DNA of 35,590 nt from assembly GCA_003696075.1 (NCBI GenBank), contig RFHH01000138.1, positions 1 to 35,590 on the forward strand, written 5' to 3'. Within the stretch, counting starts at the first letter, position 1. Every line of letters begins with the position of its first letter. Shown piece after piece: positions 16,627 through 25,268 of the stretch. This DNA comes from Acidobacteriota bacterium. Its GTDB lineage: Bacteria; Acidobacteriota; Polarisedimenticolia; J045. Both the position numbers and the translations under genes were made by a program. Below the pieces are notes generated by a model. The model had not been told where the DNA came from, made no database searches, and was given only the letters and a program-made list of their open reading frames with translations.

Positions 16627-17718
16627 ATGGTGATCACCCTCGAGCCGAACGCTCCCGAGTCGGCCGCCGCCGCGGTCGAAGCGCTCGCCTTGCGCTTTCC
16701 TGGCGTCGAGCCGCGCCGGCACGTCTTCCGCGGCTCCCGCGACACCGTCGTCGAGATCCACCTGATCGGGTCGACGCGAGAGGTTCCCGCCGAGCCGTTC
16801 GAGGCGATGCCCGGCGTGCGGCGCGTGGTCCGCGTCTCCACCAAGTACCGCGTGATCGGCCGGCACGGCGACGGCGACCCGGAGGGGTTCGAGTACAACG
16901 GCGTGAGGATCGGCCCCGACCGGCTCCAGGTCTTCGCCGGCCTGTGCGCGGTGGACACGCCGGAGCATGTCGAAGCGATGATGGCGGCCCTCGAGGCGAA
17001 CGGTGTGGTCACCACCCGCATGGGGGCCTACAAGCCGCGCACGAGCCCCTACGACTTCCAGGGCCTGGGCGCCGCCTGCCTGCCGTGGGTCTTCGAAGCG
17101 GCGGGTCGGCACGGGGTGCGGGTGATCGCGATGGAGGTGACCCGGGCGCGGCACATCGAGGAGATCCGCGAAGCGCTCGAACGGACCGGCCATCCCACCG
17201 GTGTCATGCTCCAGATCGGCACCCGGAACGCTCAGAACTTCGAGCTCCTGAAGGCCGTGGGTCAGGCCCAGGAGTTCCCCGTCCTGTTCAAGCGGGGCAT
17301 GGGGATCACGCTGGAGGAGTCCCTCAACGCCTGCGAGTACATCGCCAGCGAAGGGAACCACCGGATCGTGTTCTGCCTCCGCGGCGTCAAGACCCACCTC
17401 GGCGATCCGCACCGGAACCTGGTCGACTTCGCCCACGTCCCGGTGGTCCGCCGCCAGACTCGCCTGCCGGTCTGCATCGACCCCTCGCACAGCGTGGGGC
17501 GGCGGGACCGGGCGCCGGACGGGCTACCGGACATCTTCCATGCGGTCGGCCAGGGCGTGATCGCGGGGGCGTCGATGGTGCTCATCGATTTCCATCCGCG
17601 GCCGGAGGCGGCACTCTGCGACGGCGCGCAGGCGCTCACCCTCGACGAGCTTCCCCGGCTGCTCGATTACGCGCGCCGCGTGCGGGCCCTGTACGAGTCG
17701 CTGACAGCCTCCACCTGA
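16627..17718 (+). CDS. 3-deoxy-7-phosphoheptulonate synthase (AroA-I-beta type)
   Basis: The 363-residue enzyme condenses phosphoenolpyruvate with erythrose 4-phosphate, the first step of the shikimate pathway to aromatic amino acids. Residues 1 to about 80 form a ferredoxin-like regulatory domain, as in Thermotoga-type enzymes (VVRVSTKYRVIG marks its end). The barrel follows: VFAGLCAVDTPEHVEA with metal ligand Cys107, GAYKPRTSPYDFQGLG with Lys136, LFKRGMG, CIDPSHSVGRRD with a metal histidine, and IDFHPRPEAALCDGAQAL with the final metal aspartate. One oddity is GLCAVD in place of the usual GPCSVE. The start at 16627 is chosen because the regulatory domain begins there; the upstream open sequence is unstructured arginine-rich reading, and no clear ribosome site is present. 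No other shikimate gene is nearby. Confidence 0.93.
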   Translation: MVITLEPNAPESAAAAVEALALRFPGVEPRRHVFRGSRDTVVEIHLIGSTREVPAEPFEAMPGVRRVVRVSTKYRVIGRHGDGDPEGFEYNGVRIGPDRLQVFAGLCAVDTPEHVEAMMAALEANGVVTTRMGAYKPRTSPYDFQGLGAACLPWVFEAAGRHGVRVIAMEVTRARHIEEIREALERTGHPTGVMLQIGTRNAQNFELLKAVGQAQEFPVLFKRGMGITLEESLNACEYIASEGNHRIVFCLRGVKTHLGDPHRNLVDFAHVPVVRRQTRLPVCIDPSHSVGRRDRAPDGLPDIFHAVGQGVIAGASMVLIDFHPRPEAALCDGAQALTLDELPRLLDYARRVRALYESLTAST

Positions 17719-17734
17719 GATCGGCATCCCGCCG

Positions 17735-18628
17735 TCACGCGCCGAGCTCCTGCTCGAGCACCCGCCAGAACCGGGCGCTCTTGGTGAAGTGCAGGTCGCA
17801 CACGGGCACCTCTCGGCAGAACGCGGCGACGAGACGGGTGAGCCCCTCGTGCGACAGCCCCAACTCGTGGACGAACGGAACGCTGGCGGCCACGGTCGCC
17901 ACCGCGCGCGCGGGAGACAGCCGCTCCAGTCGGTCTTCGGCCGCCTGCCGGAGCCGGAGCGCGGCGGCGACCGGCCAGGCTCCCCGCAGGCGCTTCTCCG
18001 GCGGATAGACCATGAAGAAGGGCACGGCGTGCGCGGTGACGGGCGCCGCCGTATCGACCAGCACCATGTCGTCCGACAGCGCTTCGCGGGGAGCCGACAG
18101 GGCCGTAGCGGTCGACTTCCCGGCTCCCGACGGCCCGAAGAAAAGGTAGACCCGGCCGCGATGCAGCACCCCCGCCGTGTGCAGGAGGAACGCTCCCTTC
18201 TCGATCGCGGCCAGCTGCGCGGCGATTCGGAGGTAGTTCTCCACCGACATGCTGAACCGGTCCCACACCCGGTCTCCCAGGACCAGCTCTCCCTCGCCGC
18301 GATCCAGATCGAGATAGCCCTTTTGCCAGTGGGAGCGGACCGAGAAGCGGCGGGGCCCCTCGCGCTCGAGAAGGAGGCGCGTGATCTCCCCCGGCGGCGG
18401 CAAGGGCACGAACGTCCCCGGTTCCTCGCGGCAGCGCACCACCAGATCGGCCTCCCGCCCCGGCTGCGGGACCTCGGCGAAGGGCGCGTACTGCTCGGTG
18501 ACGAACGGGTCCCAGGAGGTCGGAAGGTCGACCAGGCGCACGCGGAGTCGCCCGAGCGTCAGCTCGAACGTCGTCCGGCCCGGCGGCACCGGCTGGCGAC
18601 GGTCGCGCACCTGCCCGCGTCCCGGCAT
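17735..18628 (-). CDS. HprK-like serine kinase
   Basis: The 297-residue protein resembles the HPr kinase/phosphorylase and PEP-carboxykinase-like P-loop proteins common in high-GC genomes outside sugar phosphotransferase operons. The core is LLHTAGVLHRGRVYLFFGPSGAGKST (Walker A at residues 165-173) followed by REALSDDMVLVD, where the paired aspartates match the metal-binding part of HprK. The N-terminal 120 residues form a beta-rich domain without a match I can name, and the HPrK signature loop is not evident. No HPr gene is present. Similar proteins occur in peptide-modification clusters beside PqqD-like proteins, but none is encoded here. The ATG at 18628 follows GGGAGGAGGCGACG. It converges on the DAHP synthase gene with 16 bases between them. 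The substrate is unknown. Confidence 0.72.
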   Translation of the reverse strand: MPGRGQVRDRRQPVPPGRTTFELTLGRLRVRLVDLPTSWDPFVTEQYAPFAEVPQPGREADLVVRCREEPGTFVPLPPPGEITRLLLEREGPRRFSVRSHWQKGYLDLDRGEGELVLGDRVWDRFSMSVENYLRIAAQLAAIEKGAFLLHTAGVLHRGRVYLFFGPSGAGKSTATALSAPREALSDDMVLVDTAAPVTAHAVPFFMVYPPEKRLRGAWPVAAALRLRQAAEDRLERLSPARAVATVAASVPFVHELGLSHEGLTRLVAAFCREVPVCDLHFTKSARFWRVLEQELGA

Positions 18629-18722
18629 CGTCGCCTCCTCCCGCGGGCCGTTCCGCGGGGCCGCCCAGAATGCCGCCCCGCGCGCGCGGCCGCCACCCCG
18701 CGGGCGGTTCGGAACGCCGCGG

Positions 18723-18728
18723 TAGAAT
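18723..18728 (+). promoter_or_regulatory. -10 element suggesting a leaderless transcript
   Basis: TAGAAT (5/6 to TATAAT) ends seven bases before the GTG at 18736, so transcription would begin at or next to the start codon. No Shine-Dalgarno sequence precedes that GTG, which agrees with leaderless translation. No clear -35 is seen. Confidence 0.45.
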
Positions 18729-18735
18729 CGCCCGC

Positions 18736-19659
18736 GTGCCCGGAGCCGCCCTTCTCGTCCGCGGTCTCGTGAAGCGCTACGGCGAGCTCACCGCCGTGGA
18801 CGGCATCGATCTCGAGGTGCGGAGAGGCCGCTGCCTCGGACTGCTCGGGCCGAACGGGGCGGGCAAGACGACGACCATCGAGGTGCTGGAGGGCCTCCTC
18901 CGGCCGGATGCCGGGCGGATCGAACTGCTCGGCCGAACCTGGGAGGAGGCCGGCGCCGACCTCCGCCGGCGCCTCGGCGTCCAGCTCCAGGAGACCTCCC
19001 TTCCCGAGAAGCTGACGGTCCGCGAGACGGTGCGACTGTTCGCCAGCTTCTACCCCGAACCGCTGGAGATCGACCGTGCCATCGAGCTGGTCTCGCTCCA
19101 GGAAAAGTCCGCTGTCCAGGTGCGACGGCTGTCGGGGGGACAGCGGCGCCGGCTCTCCCTCGCCTGCGCGCTGGTGGGCCGGCCGGAACTTCTCTTTCTC
19201 GACGAGCCGACCACCGGCCTCGACCCGCAGGCCCGACTCGCGATGTGGGACGTCGTGAGCCGCTTCCGGGAGGCGGGGGGAACGGTGCTCCTCACCACTC
19301 ACGACATGCAGGAAGCCGAGCGTCTTTGCGACCGCGTCGCGATCATGGACCGGGGGCGGATCATCGCGCACGGGACGCCCCGCGAGCTGGTGGCGTCGCT
19401 GGGGGCGGAGCACGTGTTGGAGCTGGCCACCGAGCACCCGCTGCCGCCGGAGAAGCTGGCCGGCGCCCCCGGCGTCTCCTCGGTGACCGCGGTGGAGGGC
19501 GGCCTGCGGCTGACGCTGCGCGAGCCGCACAACTCCCTTCCCTCGATCCTGGCCGCTCTCCATCGGTCCGGCGCCCGGCTGACGCGACTCGCGATGCACC
19601 ATGCGACGCTGGAGGACGTTTTCGTGGCGCTGACCGGGCGCCACCTGCGGGAGGGCTGA
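18736..19659 (+). CDS. ABC exporter ATP-binding protein
   Basis: The 307-residue ATPase is of the CcmA/NatA/DrrA type that pairs with ABC-2 permeases to export drugs, lipids or polysaccharides. Walker A GPNGAGKTTT is near residue 40, the Q-loop glutamine is in LGVQLQE, the signature is LSGGQRRRLSL, Walker B is LLFLDEPTTGLD, and the switch is LTTHDMQEAERL. After residue 225 a regulatory extension like DUF4162 ends with HATLEDVFVALTGRHLR, the usual C-terminus of this group. The GTG start at 18736 directly precedes the conserved LLVRGLVKRYGELTAVDGI; the frame further upstream overlaps the likely promoter. The permease follows after four bases. Confidence 0.92.
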   Translation: MPGAALLVRGLVKRYGELTAVDGIDLEVRRGRCLGLLGPNGAGKTTTIEVLEGLLRPDAGRIELLGRTWEEAGADLRRRLGVQLQETSLPEKLTVRETVRLFASFYPEPLEIDRAIELVSLQEKSAVQVRRLSGGQRRRLSLACALVGRPELLFLDEPTTGLDPQARLAMWDVVSRFREAGGTVLLTTHDMQEAERLCDRVAIMDRGRIIAHGTPRELVASLGAEHVLELATEHPLPPEKLAGAPGVSSVTAVEGGLRLTLREPHNSLPSILAALHRSGARLTRLAMHHATLEDVFVALTGRHLREG

Positions 19660-19663
19660 GCGC

Positions 19664-20698
19664 GTGTCCCGGCCGCACCCGCTGATCGAACTGACCCTCT
19701 TCCGGATCCGCGAGTTCGTACGAGAACCGGAGGCGCTGTTCTGGGTCTTCGTGTTTCCCGTACTGCTGGCCCTGGCCCTCGGCGTCGCCTTCCGGGAGCG
19801 GCGGGCCGGCCCGCTGCGCATCGCGGTGGTCGGAGGCGCCGGGGCCGCACCGCTCGCGCGGGCGCTGGCCGGATCACCGGAACTCGAGTGCGCGGTCCTC
19901 CCGGCCGAGGAGGCGCTGAGGCGGCTGCGGACCGGGGCGGCGGCGGCCTCCGTCGAACCGGGTGCGGAGGTGACCGTGCGCTTCGACCCGGCGCGCCCGG
20001 AGAGCCTCGCCGCCCGGTTCGCCGTCGAGAACGCCCTCCGCCGCGCGTCCGGGCCGCTCGACGGTCCGCCGGTTCGGGTGGAGGAGGTCCGGGCGCCCGG
20101 CGCGCGTTACATCGACTTCCTGGTCCCGGGTCTCCTCGGGATGAACCTCATGGGGACCGGGATGTGGGGGGTCGGGTTTTCGGTGGTGAACGCCCGCCAG
20201 AAGAAGCTGCTCAAGCGCCTCGCGGCGGCGCCGATGCGGAGGAGCCATTACCTTGCCGCCCAGATGGCGGGACGGCTGGTCTTCCTCGGCGCCGAGGTGG
20301 TCGTGCTCGTCGGCTTCGCGCGGGCGGTTTTCTCCGTGCCGTTCCGCGGGCCGCTCGCCACGTTCGCGGCGGTCTGCCTCGCCGGCGCACTCGCCTTCGC
20401 GGGCCTCGGCCTGCTCGTGGCCGCCCGGCCCCGCACGATCGAGGGCGTTTCGGGAATCATGAACTTCGTGATGCTCCCCATGTGGATCGGGTCGGGCACG
20501 TTCTTCTCCGCCGAGAGGTTCCCCGCGCCTCTCCAGCCGCTCATTCAGCTCCTCCCGCTGACCGCGGTCAACGACGCCCTGCGTGCGGTGATGCTCGAGG
20601 GAGCGGGCTTTCCCGAGGTGGCGCACGAACTCGCCCTGATCGGCGCCTGGACGGCCGTGTCGTTCGCCCTGGCGCTCCGCTGGTTCCGGTGGAGCTGA
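19664..20698 (+). CDS. ABC-2 type exporter permease
   Basis: The 344-residue permease is the partner of the preceding ATPase. A first membrane helix (ALFWVFVFPVLLALALGVAF) follows REFVREPE, then an extracytoplasmic domain of about 120 residues. A run of five helices starts at DFLVPGLLGMNLMGTGMWGVGF, with the ABC-2 pattern LPLTAVNDALRAVMLEGAG near the end. This layout matches ABC-2 membrane proteins with a large outer loop (YhhJ/NodJ-like). The start is GTG, with GGAGGGCTGAGC just before it. A glycosyltransferase follows immediately, so a glycosylated lipid or similar product may be exported; that is inferred from position only. Confidence 0.9.
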   Translation: MSRPHPLIELTLFRIREFVREPEALFWVFVFPVLLALALGVAFRERRAGPLRIAVVGGAGAAPLARALAGSPELECAVLPAEEALRRLRTGAAAASVEPGAEVTVRFDPARPESLAARFAVENALRRASGPLDGPPVRVEEVRAPGARYIDFLVPGLLGMNLMGTGMWGVGFSVVNARQKKLLKRLAAAPMRRSHYLAAQMAGRLVFLGAEVVVLVGFARAVFSVPFRGPLATFAAVCLAGALAFAGLGLLVAARPRTIEGVSGIMNFVMLPMWIGSGTFFSAERFPAPLQPLIQLLPLTAVNDALRAVMLEGAGFPEVAHELALIGAWTAVSFALALRWFRWS

Positions 20699-20700
20699 CC

Positions 20701-21462
20701 GTGCCCGTCGACACCGCGGTCGTGGTCCCCTGCTTCGACGAGGCGGAACGCCTCGACGGGGACGAGTTCCTGGCGCATCTCGACCGGGATCCGCGCGTCC
20801 GGTTCGAGTTCGTGGACGACGGCAGTTCGGACGGCACGCCGGAGTTGCTGGAGAGGATCGTCGCGGCGGCCGGCGGCCGGGCCCGCCTCACCCGTCTCGA
20901 GCGCAACCGCGGCAAGGCGGAGGCCGTGCGGCGCGGAATGCTCGCCGCGCTCGCGGCCGGTCCCACATTCGCCGGCTATTGGGACGCCGACCTCTCCACG
21001 CCGCTCGAGGCCGTCGGGGAACTGCGGGCCGTTCTCGAGAGCCGTCCCGAAATCGCACTCGTGCTCGGCTCCCGCGTCAAGCTGCTCGGCAGGACGATCG
21101 AGCGGAGCGCCGTGCGACACTACGCCGGCCGCATCTTCGCCACCGCGGCCTCCTGGACGCTGGGATGGCCGGTCTACGACACCCAGTGCGGGGCCAAGCT
21201 GTTCCGGGTCACGGAGGCGACAAGGGGACTGTTCGACGAGCCGTTCCTGAGCGGCTGGGCGTTCGACGTCGAGCTGCTGATAAGATTCGACCGCGCGCTG
21301 GCCGAACGGGGCCGGCCGGCGCTGGAAGCGGTCGTCGAGCACCCCCTCGCGGTGTGGCGCGACCGGCCCGGCTCGAAGGTGCGCCCGTGGGACCTGCTGC
21401 GTGCCATCCATGACCTCGTCCGGGTGCGCGCCGCCTATTCGAAACGGAGCCGGCGGACCTGA
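20701..21462 (+). CDS. family 2 glycosyltransferase (DPM1/DPG-like)
   Basis: The 253-residue protein resembles dolichyl- or polyprenyl-phosphate hexose synthases, which transfer a sugar from a nucleotide donor to a lipid phosphate. Motifs are VVVPCFDEAERL at the N-terminus, FVDDGSSDGTPELL, RNRGKAEAVRRGM, and YWDADLSTPLEA with the DxD-type metal site. SWTLGWPVYDTQCGAKLF and FLSGWAFDVELL follow in the acceptor region. No membrane tail is present, as in short DPM1-type enzymes. Two GTG codons could start translation; 20701 is preferred because GGTGGAG lies six bases before it, whereas 20689 has no site. The downstream gene appears to start inside its 3' end. A polyprenyl-phosphate sugar could feed the GT-C-like protein that follows, which is an inference. 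Confidence 0.88.
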   Translation: MPVDTAVVVPCFDEAERLDGDEFLAHLDRDPRVRFEFVDDGSSDGTPELLERIVAAAGGRARLTRLERNRGKAEAVRRGMLAALAAGPTFAGYWDADLSTPLEAVGELRAVLESRPEIALVLGSRVKLLGRTIERSAVRHYAGRIFATAASWTLGWPVYDTQCGAKLFRVTEATRGLFDEPFLSGWAFDVELLIRFDRALAERGRPALEAVVEHPLAVWRDRPGSKVRPWDLLRAIHDLVRVRAAYSKRSRRT

Positions 21463-23422
21463 CCGCACCGGAACGGTCGCCGCGGCGCTCGTCGTCGTCG
21501 CTGCGGTGGCCGCGGCGACGTTCAAGATCGCCGACTCCGACCTCTTCTGGCACCTGCGCAACGGCTACGAGACGCTGCGCACCGGACGGATCGCCTCGAC
21601 GGACGTTTTTTCCTACACCGCACGCGGCGAGTACTACGCCTACTACTCCTGGCTGTGGGAAGTGCTCGCGGCGCTCGTCCACCGCGCCGGCGGATTCGCC
21701 GGTCTCGTGGCGGTCAAGGCGATCTGGTACGGAGGCGTCTTCGGCGCGCTGGCGTGGACCTCGCGAGCCCGGGGCGGCCGCGGCCTCGCCGTCGGCTGGG
21801 CGCTTCTCTACGCGCTCGTCCTCGTCCGGCACCGGATGTACGTCCGCCCCGAGATGGCGACGCTCGGCTTGATCCCCGTGTTCGACGGCCTCGCCCGCCG
21901 CTTCCTCGACCGGGGGAGCTTCCGGACTCTGTACGCGCTGCCGCCGCTCGCGCTGCTCTGGGCGAACCTGCATCCTTACGTCATCGCCGGCATCGGTCTG
22001 CTCGCGGCGCACGCCGCGGGGGCGGCCGTCGACGAGCGCCTGGGGCGGATGTCCCGGCCGGGGAAGCCGGCGCACCTCGCGGGTGCGGCGGCCGCCGCGT
22101 TCGCCGCCACCCTGGTGAACCCCTTCGGACCGTTCATCTACACACCCGCCTACCGGCTGGTCTTCGCCGAAGCGATCGCCCGGGCGCCGACGCGGGAATG
22201 GCTTCCGCCCGGGTGGGACGGGTACGCCTCGTTCTTCGTGCTCGCCGCCGCGGCCGCGCTTCTCCTGGCGCTGACGGCACGCGGGCTGCCGGCGGCGGAC
22301 GGGCTCGTCTTCGCCGGAGCGCTGGCGCTCGCGGCCGCCGCCCGCCGCAACGTGGGGCTGTTCGCCGTCCTCTCCGCGCCCATCGTCGCCCGGTCGCTCA
22401 CGGAGATCTCGCGCCGCGCCGGCCCGGCCGCGCGCCGGTTCGCGCCGAACCTCGCGCGCCTCGCAGCGGGGCCGGGAGGTGTCGCCGCCATGGCGCTGGC
22501 GGCGGGATGGGTGTCGGTGCGCCTGCTCTCGCCTCACGCGTCGTGGGTCCACCTCGACCAGAGCCGGTTGTACGAGCCGGGCCTCGGCATGGGCCGGACC
22601 TCGGCTCCGCGCGCCTGCGTGGAGTTCATCGAGGCGAAGCGGCTCGAGGGCCCCCTGTACAACTCCTGGGCTCTGGGAGGCTATCTGATCTGGCGCTCGT
22701 GGCCCCGCCTGTCGGTGATGGTCGACGGCCGCCAGATGGTCTACGAACGGTTCCTGGCCTGGGCGCAGCGCAAGACCACCGACGCGTTGCTGGACGAGCT
22801 CGGCGTGCGGTTCGCGCTCGTGTCGTACGACGACGCGGCGTTCGCCGCGACGCTCGCCCGCCGCCCCGATTTTTCCCTCGTCTTCTTCGATGACGTCGCG
22901 ATGGTCTATGTGCGGGATCCGGGGCGCGACGCAGGGCGGCTCGAACCTTACCGGTGGCTTCGGCCCCACGACACGACGCTCGGTTGGCTCCCGCACGACC
23001 CCGAGGCCTTGCGCGGCGCGTTGGCGGAGGCCCGCCGCGCCGCGGCCGCGGCGCCCGGTTCGGCCCGCGCCGCCATGATCCTCGGCGCCGTGGCAGCCCG
23101 GGCCGGGCGCGGCGAGGAAGCCCTGGCCGCCTACCGCCGCGCCGTGGCGCTCGACCGGGCCCAAGCGAGCTACCGGAACAACCTCGGCCGCCTGCTGCTC
23201 GAACGCGGCGAGTGGAGTTCGGCGCTCGATCTGTTCCTCGCGGCCGCCGCGCGCGACCCGCGCGAGCCCATCTACCGCTTCAACGCCGCGCTCGCGCTCG
23301 CCGCCGGGGGAAAGAACCGCGCTGCCCGCCGGCATCTGCGGCGCGCCCTCGCCCTCGACCCCGGCCCCGGCCTCGAGCGTCGCATCGAAGGGCTCCTCGA
23401 CGAGCTCGCGGAAGGGCGCTGA
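21401..23422 (+). CDS. multispanning membrane protein with C-terminal TPR repeats
   Basis: The product is up to 673 residues. The N-terminal two-thirds has about nine hydrophobic helices and the pattern SDLFWHLRNGYETLRTGRIASTDVFSYTARG followed by YYSWLWEVLAALVH. This recalls GT-C-type glycosyltransferases or related proteins that use polyprenyl-phosphate sugars, with acidic residues in the first outer loop. A soluble domain from about 400 includes YNSWALGGYLIWR. Residues about 545-670 carry tetratricopeptide-like units, for example AYRRAVALDRAQASYRNNLGRLLLERGEW. The start is uncertain: GTG 21401 or ATG 21410 both overlap the glycosyltransferase gene by about 60 bases, and no clear ribosome site is seen. 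No start lies between these and the first membrane helix. Function is unknown; protein or envelope glycosylation is a hypothesis. Confidence 0.75.
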   Translation: MPSMTSSGCAPPIRNGAGGPDRTGTVAAALVVVAAVAAATFKIADSDLFWHLRNGYETLRTGRIASTDVFSYTARGEYYAYYSWLWEVLAALVHRAGGFAGLVAVKAIWYGGVFGALAWTSRARGGRGLAVGWALLYALVLVRHRMYVRPEMATLGLIPVFDGLARRFLDRGSFRTLYALPPLALLWANLHPYVIAGIGLLAAHAAGAAVDERLGRMSRPGKPAHLAGAAAAAFAATLVNPFGPFIYTPAYRLVFAEAIARAPTREWLPPGWDGYASFFVLAAAAALLLALTARGLPAADGLVFAGALALAAAARRNVGLFAVLSAPIVARSLTEISRRAGPAARRFAPNLARLAAGPGGVAAMALAAGWVSVRLLSPHASWVHLDQSRLYEPGLGMGRTSAPRACVEFIEAKRLEGPLYNSWALGGYLIWRSWPRLSVMVDGRQMVYERFLAWAQRKTTDALLDELGVRFALVSYDDAAFAATLARRPDFSLVFFDDVAMVYVRDPGRDAGRLEPYRWLRPHDTTLGWLPHDPEALRGALAEARRAAAAAPGSARAAMILGAVAARAGRGEEALAAYRRAVALDRAQASYRNNLGRLLLERGEWSSALDLFLAAAARDPREPIYRFNAALALAAGGKNRAARRHLRRALALDPGPGLERRIEGLLDELAEGR

Positions 23423-23827
23423 GGCTCGCCCGCGGGGGGAGTCCGTGTCCGCCGGCGGGGCGCACCGAAACGGCCGGTCCGGTCGACCCCGCCCGGAACG
23501 CGCCGATCCCTTGGACGACCCGCCCCGTTTCCCTTCGCCGGTGCTCCGACCCGCCCGGCCGGCGGAGCCGCCCCGCTGCCGCCTTTCGCGAGATCCGCTC
23601 CACCGCCCGGTCCGCCCGCCCCGGACTCCGCCGATTCTCGATCCCCGTCACGGCGGGGCCAGCCCTCATCGCCTCCCGCAGGAACTCGCAGCGCCGGTTC
23701 GCTCCCGGCGGTCCGGCGAGCCGCCGCTGCCGGAAGGGGAGCGGTCGCCCCGCCCGCCCGCGGGAGGGGCGCCGCGAGGGCCGGAATTCCCCCCGCGCGT
23801 GGTAGAGTGCGCGCCCGAGCGTCCCGG
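23423..23827. other. about 400 bases without a convincing gene
   Basis: Open frames on both strands read as arginine-, proline- and glycine-rich sequence with no domain similarity, so I call none. The left part is the trailing region of the exporter/glycosyltransferase cluster. The right end holds a promoter-like TAGAGT for the kinase gene. No clear terminator or repeat was seen. Confidence 0.55.
23803..23808 (+). promoter_or_regulatory. -10-like element before the P-loop kinase gene
   Basis: TAGAGT (4/6 to consensus) with TG at the extended position (TGgTAGAGT) would give a start near 23815, just before the ATG at 23828. It also makes the alternative GTG at 23807 unlikely, because that codon lies inside the element. 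Confidence 0.35.
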
Positions 23828-24475
23828 ATGGGGGCTTTCGTGAGCGATTCCGATCGCAGCGCAGGGACACCGGGAACCGGTCCGCTCGTCGTCTACATCG
23901 GAGGGGGCACCGGAACCGGAAAGTCGACCCTGGCCCTCGCGCTGGCCCCGCGGCTCGGACTGCACCGCGTTCTCCCGACCGACGCGGTTCGAGAGATCCT
24001 CCGGGCGTTCGTACCGGCCGCCGCCGACCCCACGCTCCACCGCTCCAGCTTCGAGACGGGCGACCGGACCGCTCCGTCCGCCGGGCCTCTCGCCGGCTTC
24101 GACAGCCAGTCGCGCACCGTGCTCCGCGGAGTCCGGGCCGCCGTCCAGCGCTCCGTCTCGGAGGGGGTGGGGATGATCGTCGAGGGGGTGCACTTGTGGC
24201 CGCCGCTGGTCCCGCTCGACGGCCTGCCGCGACCCGCCCGCCAGGTGGTGCTCCTCCTGGCGACCCGCGACGAGGCGGTTCACCGGCAGCGGTTTCTGGA
24301 GCGCGGCGGCGCCACGGGACGGCCGGCGGAGCGGTATCTGGCCAACTTCGCCGCGATCCGGCGCATCCACGACCGGCTGATCGAACGGGCCGAAGCCCAC
24401 GGCGTGCCCGTGGTCGACACGTCCCCGCCGGAGCCGCCCGTCCGGATCCTCGAGGAACTCGTGAAGAGCCGGTAG
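23828..24475 (+). CDS. P-loop kinase similar to 2-phosphoglycerate kinase
   Basis: The 215-residue kinase has Walker A GGTGTGKST near residue 26, followed by LALALAPRLGLHRVLPTDAVREILRAF. That layout matches 2-phosphoglycerate kinase and related COG2074 proteins, where the aspartate after the P-loop helix contacts substrate. A second segment, GVGMIVEGVHLWPPL, and the lid-like HRQRFLERG complete the family pattern. In some archaea the product 2,3-bisphosphoglycerate leads to the thermoprotectant cyclic 2,3-diphosphoglycerate; many bacterial members have no known substrate. No cyclic-2,3-DPG synthase is nearby. The start could be ATG 23828 or GTG 23840; the latter has GGGGG before it. It converges on the PDZ gene. 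Confidence 0.75.
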   Translation: MGAFVSDSDRSAGTPGTGPLVVYIGGGTGTGKSTLALALAPRLGLHRVLPTDAVREILRAFVPAAADPTLHRSSFETGDRTAPSAGPLAGFDSQSRTVLRGVRAAVQRSVSEGVGMIVEGVHLWPPLVPLDGLPRPARQVVLLLATRDEAVHRQRFLERGGATGRPAERYLANFAAIRRIHDRLIERAEAHGVPVVDTSPPEPPVRILEELVKSR

Positions 24476-24509
24476 AGCCGGGCTCCGGCGCGGCAGCGGG
24501 CTGCCCCGG

Positions 24510-25268
24510 TCAGTCCTCGCTCCGCTCCGCGGCCTCGATCTTCTCTCGCAGCCGTTCGAGCTCCTTTTCCAACCCCTCGATTCGGCGGCGAAGCTCGTCG
24601 TTGTTCCGCCAGGCCCGCATCCTCTCCTTCCACTCCGGGTCGTCGAAGATCGCCCGGAGCCGCGATTCGGCCTCGGCCAGGGCTTCGGGCGCGATGCGGA
24701 ACAGGACGGGCTCGGAACGGTCGAAGATCAGCCTCCCGACGTCGAACGACGGGCGCGGGCGCTGCTCCAAGGTCACCGGAACTTCCATCCGCTTCCCCTC
24801 CCGCCACACCTCGAGCTCGATCCTGGCCCCCGCCTGCTGCTCGGCGATGGCCCGGCCGAGCGAACCGTCCGCCGTGAGCCGCTTCTCGCCGACGGCGCTG
24901 ACGATGTCCCCCACGCGCAGCCCGGCGCGGCCGGCCGGCGAGTCGGGATCGACGCGCGCGATCAGCGCTCCGGCCTCGGCCGCGACACCGAAGTGACGGA
25001 GCAGCTCCGGGGTGAGCGGCAGGTAGCTCACCCCCAGGAAGTTCCGGTTCCGGACGGCCGTGAGCCACTCGACCGGGAAGCGCCGGCCCTCCCGGCCCTC
25101 CTCCAGCACGAAGACGCTGCCGTCCGGCGAGCCGAAAACCCGAAGGTCTCGCGGCGCATCGTCCCGCGCGGCGATGACCGGCAGCACGGCCGCCAGGACG
25201 AGCCCCCATGCGAAAGCCGTCCGGAAGCTTCCCCCCGCGATTCTCCGGCTCAACGGGGCGCTGCTCAT
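24510..25268 (-). CDS. exported PDZ-domain protein with C-terminal coiled coil
   Basis: The 252-residue protein has an N-terminal hydrophobic signal or anchor (FAWGLVLAAVLPVIA, about 19-33) and a PDZ domain at about 78-168. FLGVSYLPLTP, DPDSPAGRAGLRVGDIVSAVGEKRLT and VWREGKRMEVPVTL follow the order seen in HtrA/DegP PDZ domains. There is no protease domain. Residues about 222-250 (ELRRRIEGLEKELERLREKIEAA) form a heptad-like coiled coil. It is the last gene of a three-gene operon after an ECF sigma factor and its probable anti-sigma factor, overlapping the latter by four bases. The ATG at 25268 follows GGTGGAGGAACG. A role as an outside sensor or partner of the anti-sigma factor is inferred from the operon and the matching coiled coils. 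Confidence 0.85.
   Translation of the reverse strand: MSSAPLSRRIAGGSFRTAFAWGLVLAAVLPVIAARDDAPRDLRVFGSPDGSVFVLEEGREGRRFPVEWLTAVRNRNFLGVSYLPLTPELLRHFGVAAEAGALIARVDPDSPAGRAGLRVGDIVSAVGEKRLTADGSLGRAIAEQQAGARIELEVWREGKRMEVPVTLEQRPRPSFDVGRLIFDRSEPVLFRIAPEALAEAESRLRAIFDDPEWKERMRAWRNNDELRRRIEGLEKELERLREKIEAAERSED

Noticed and set aside
23280-23870. Open frames on both strands in the 23.4-23.8 kb gap
   Set aside because: Arginine/proline-rich composition, no ribosome sites and no recognisable domains; typical of non-coding GC-rich DNA.
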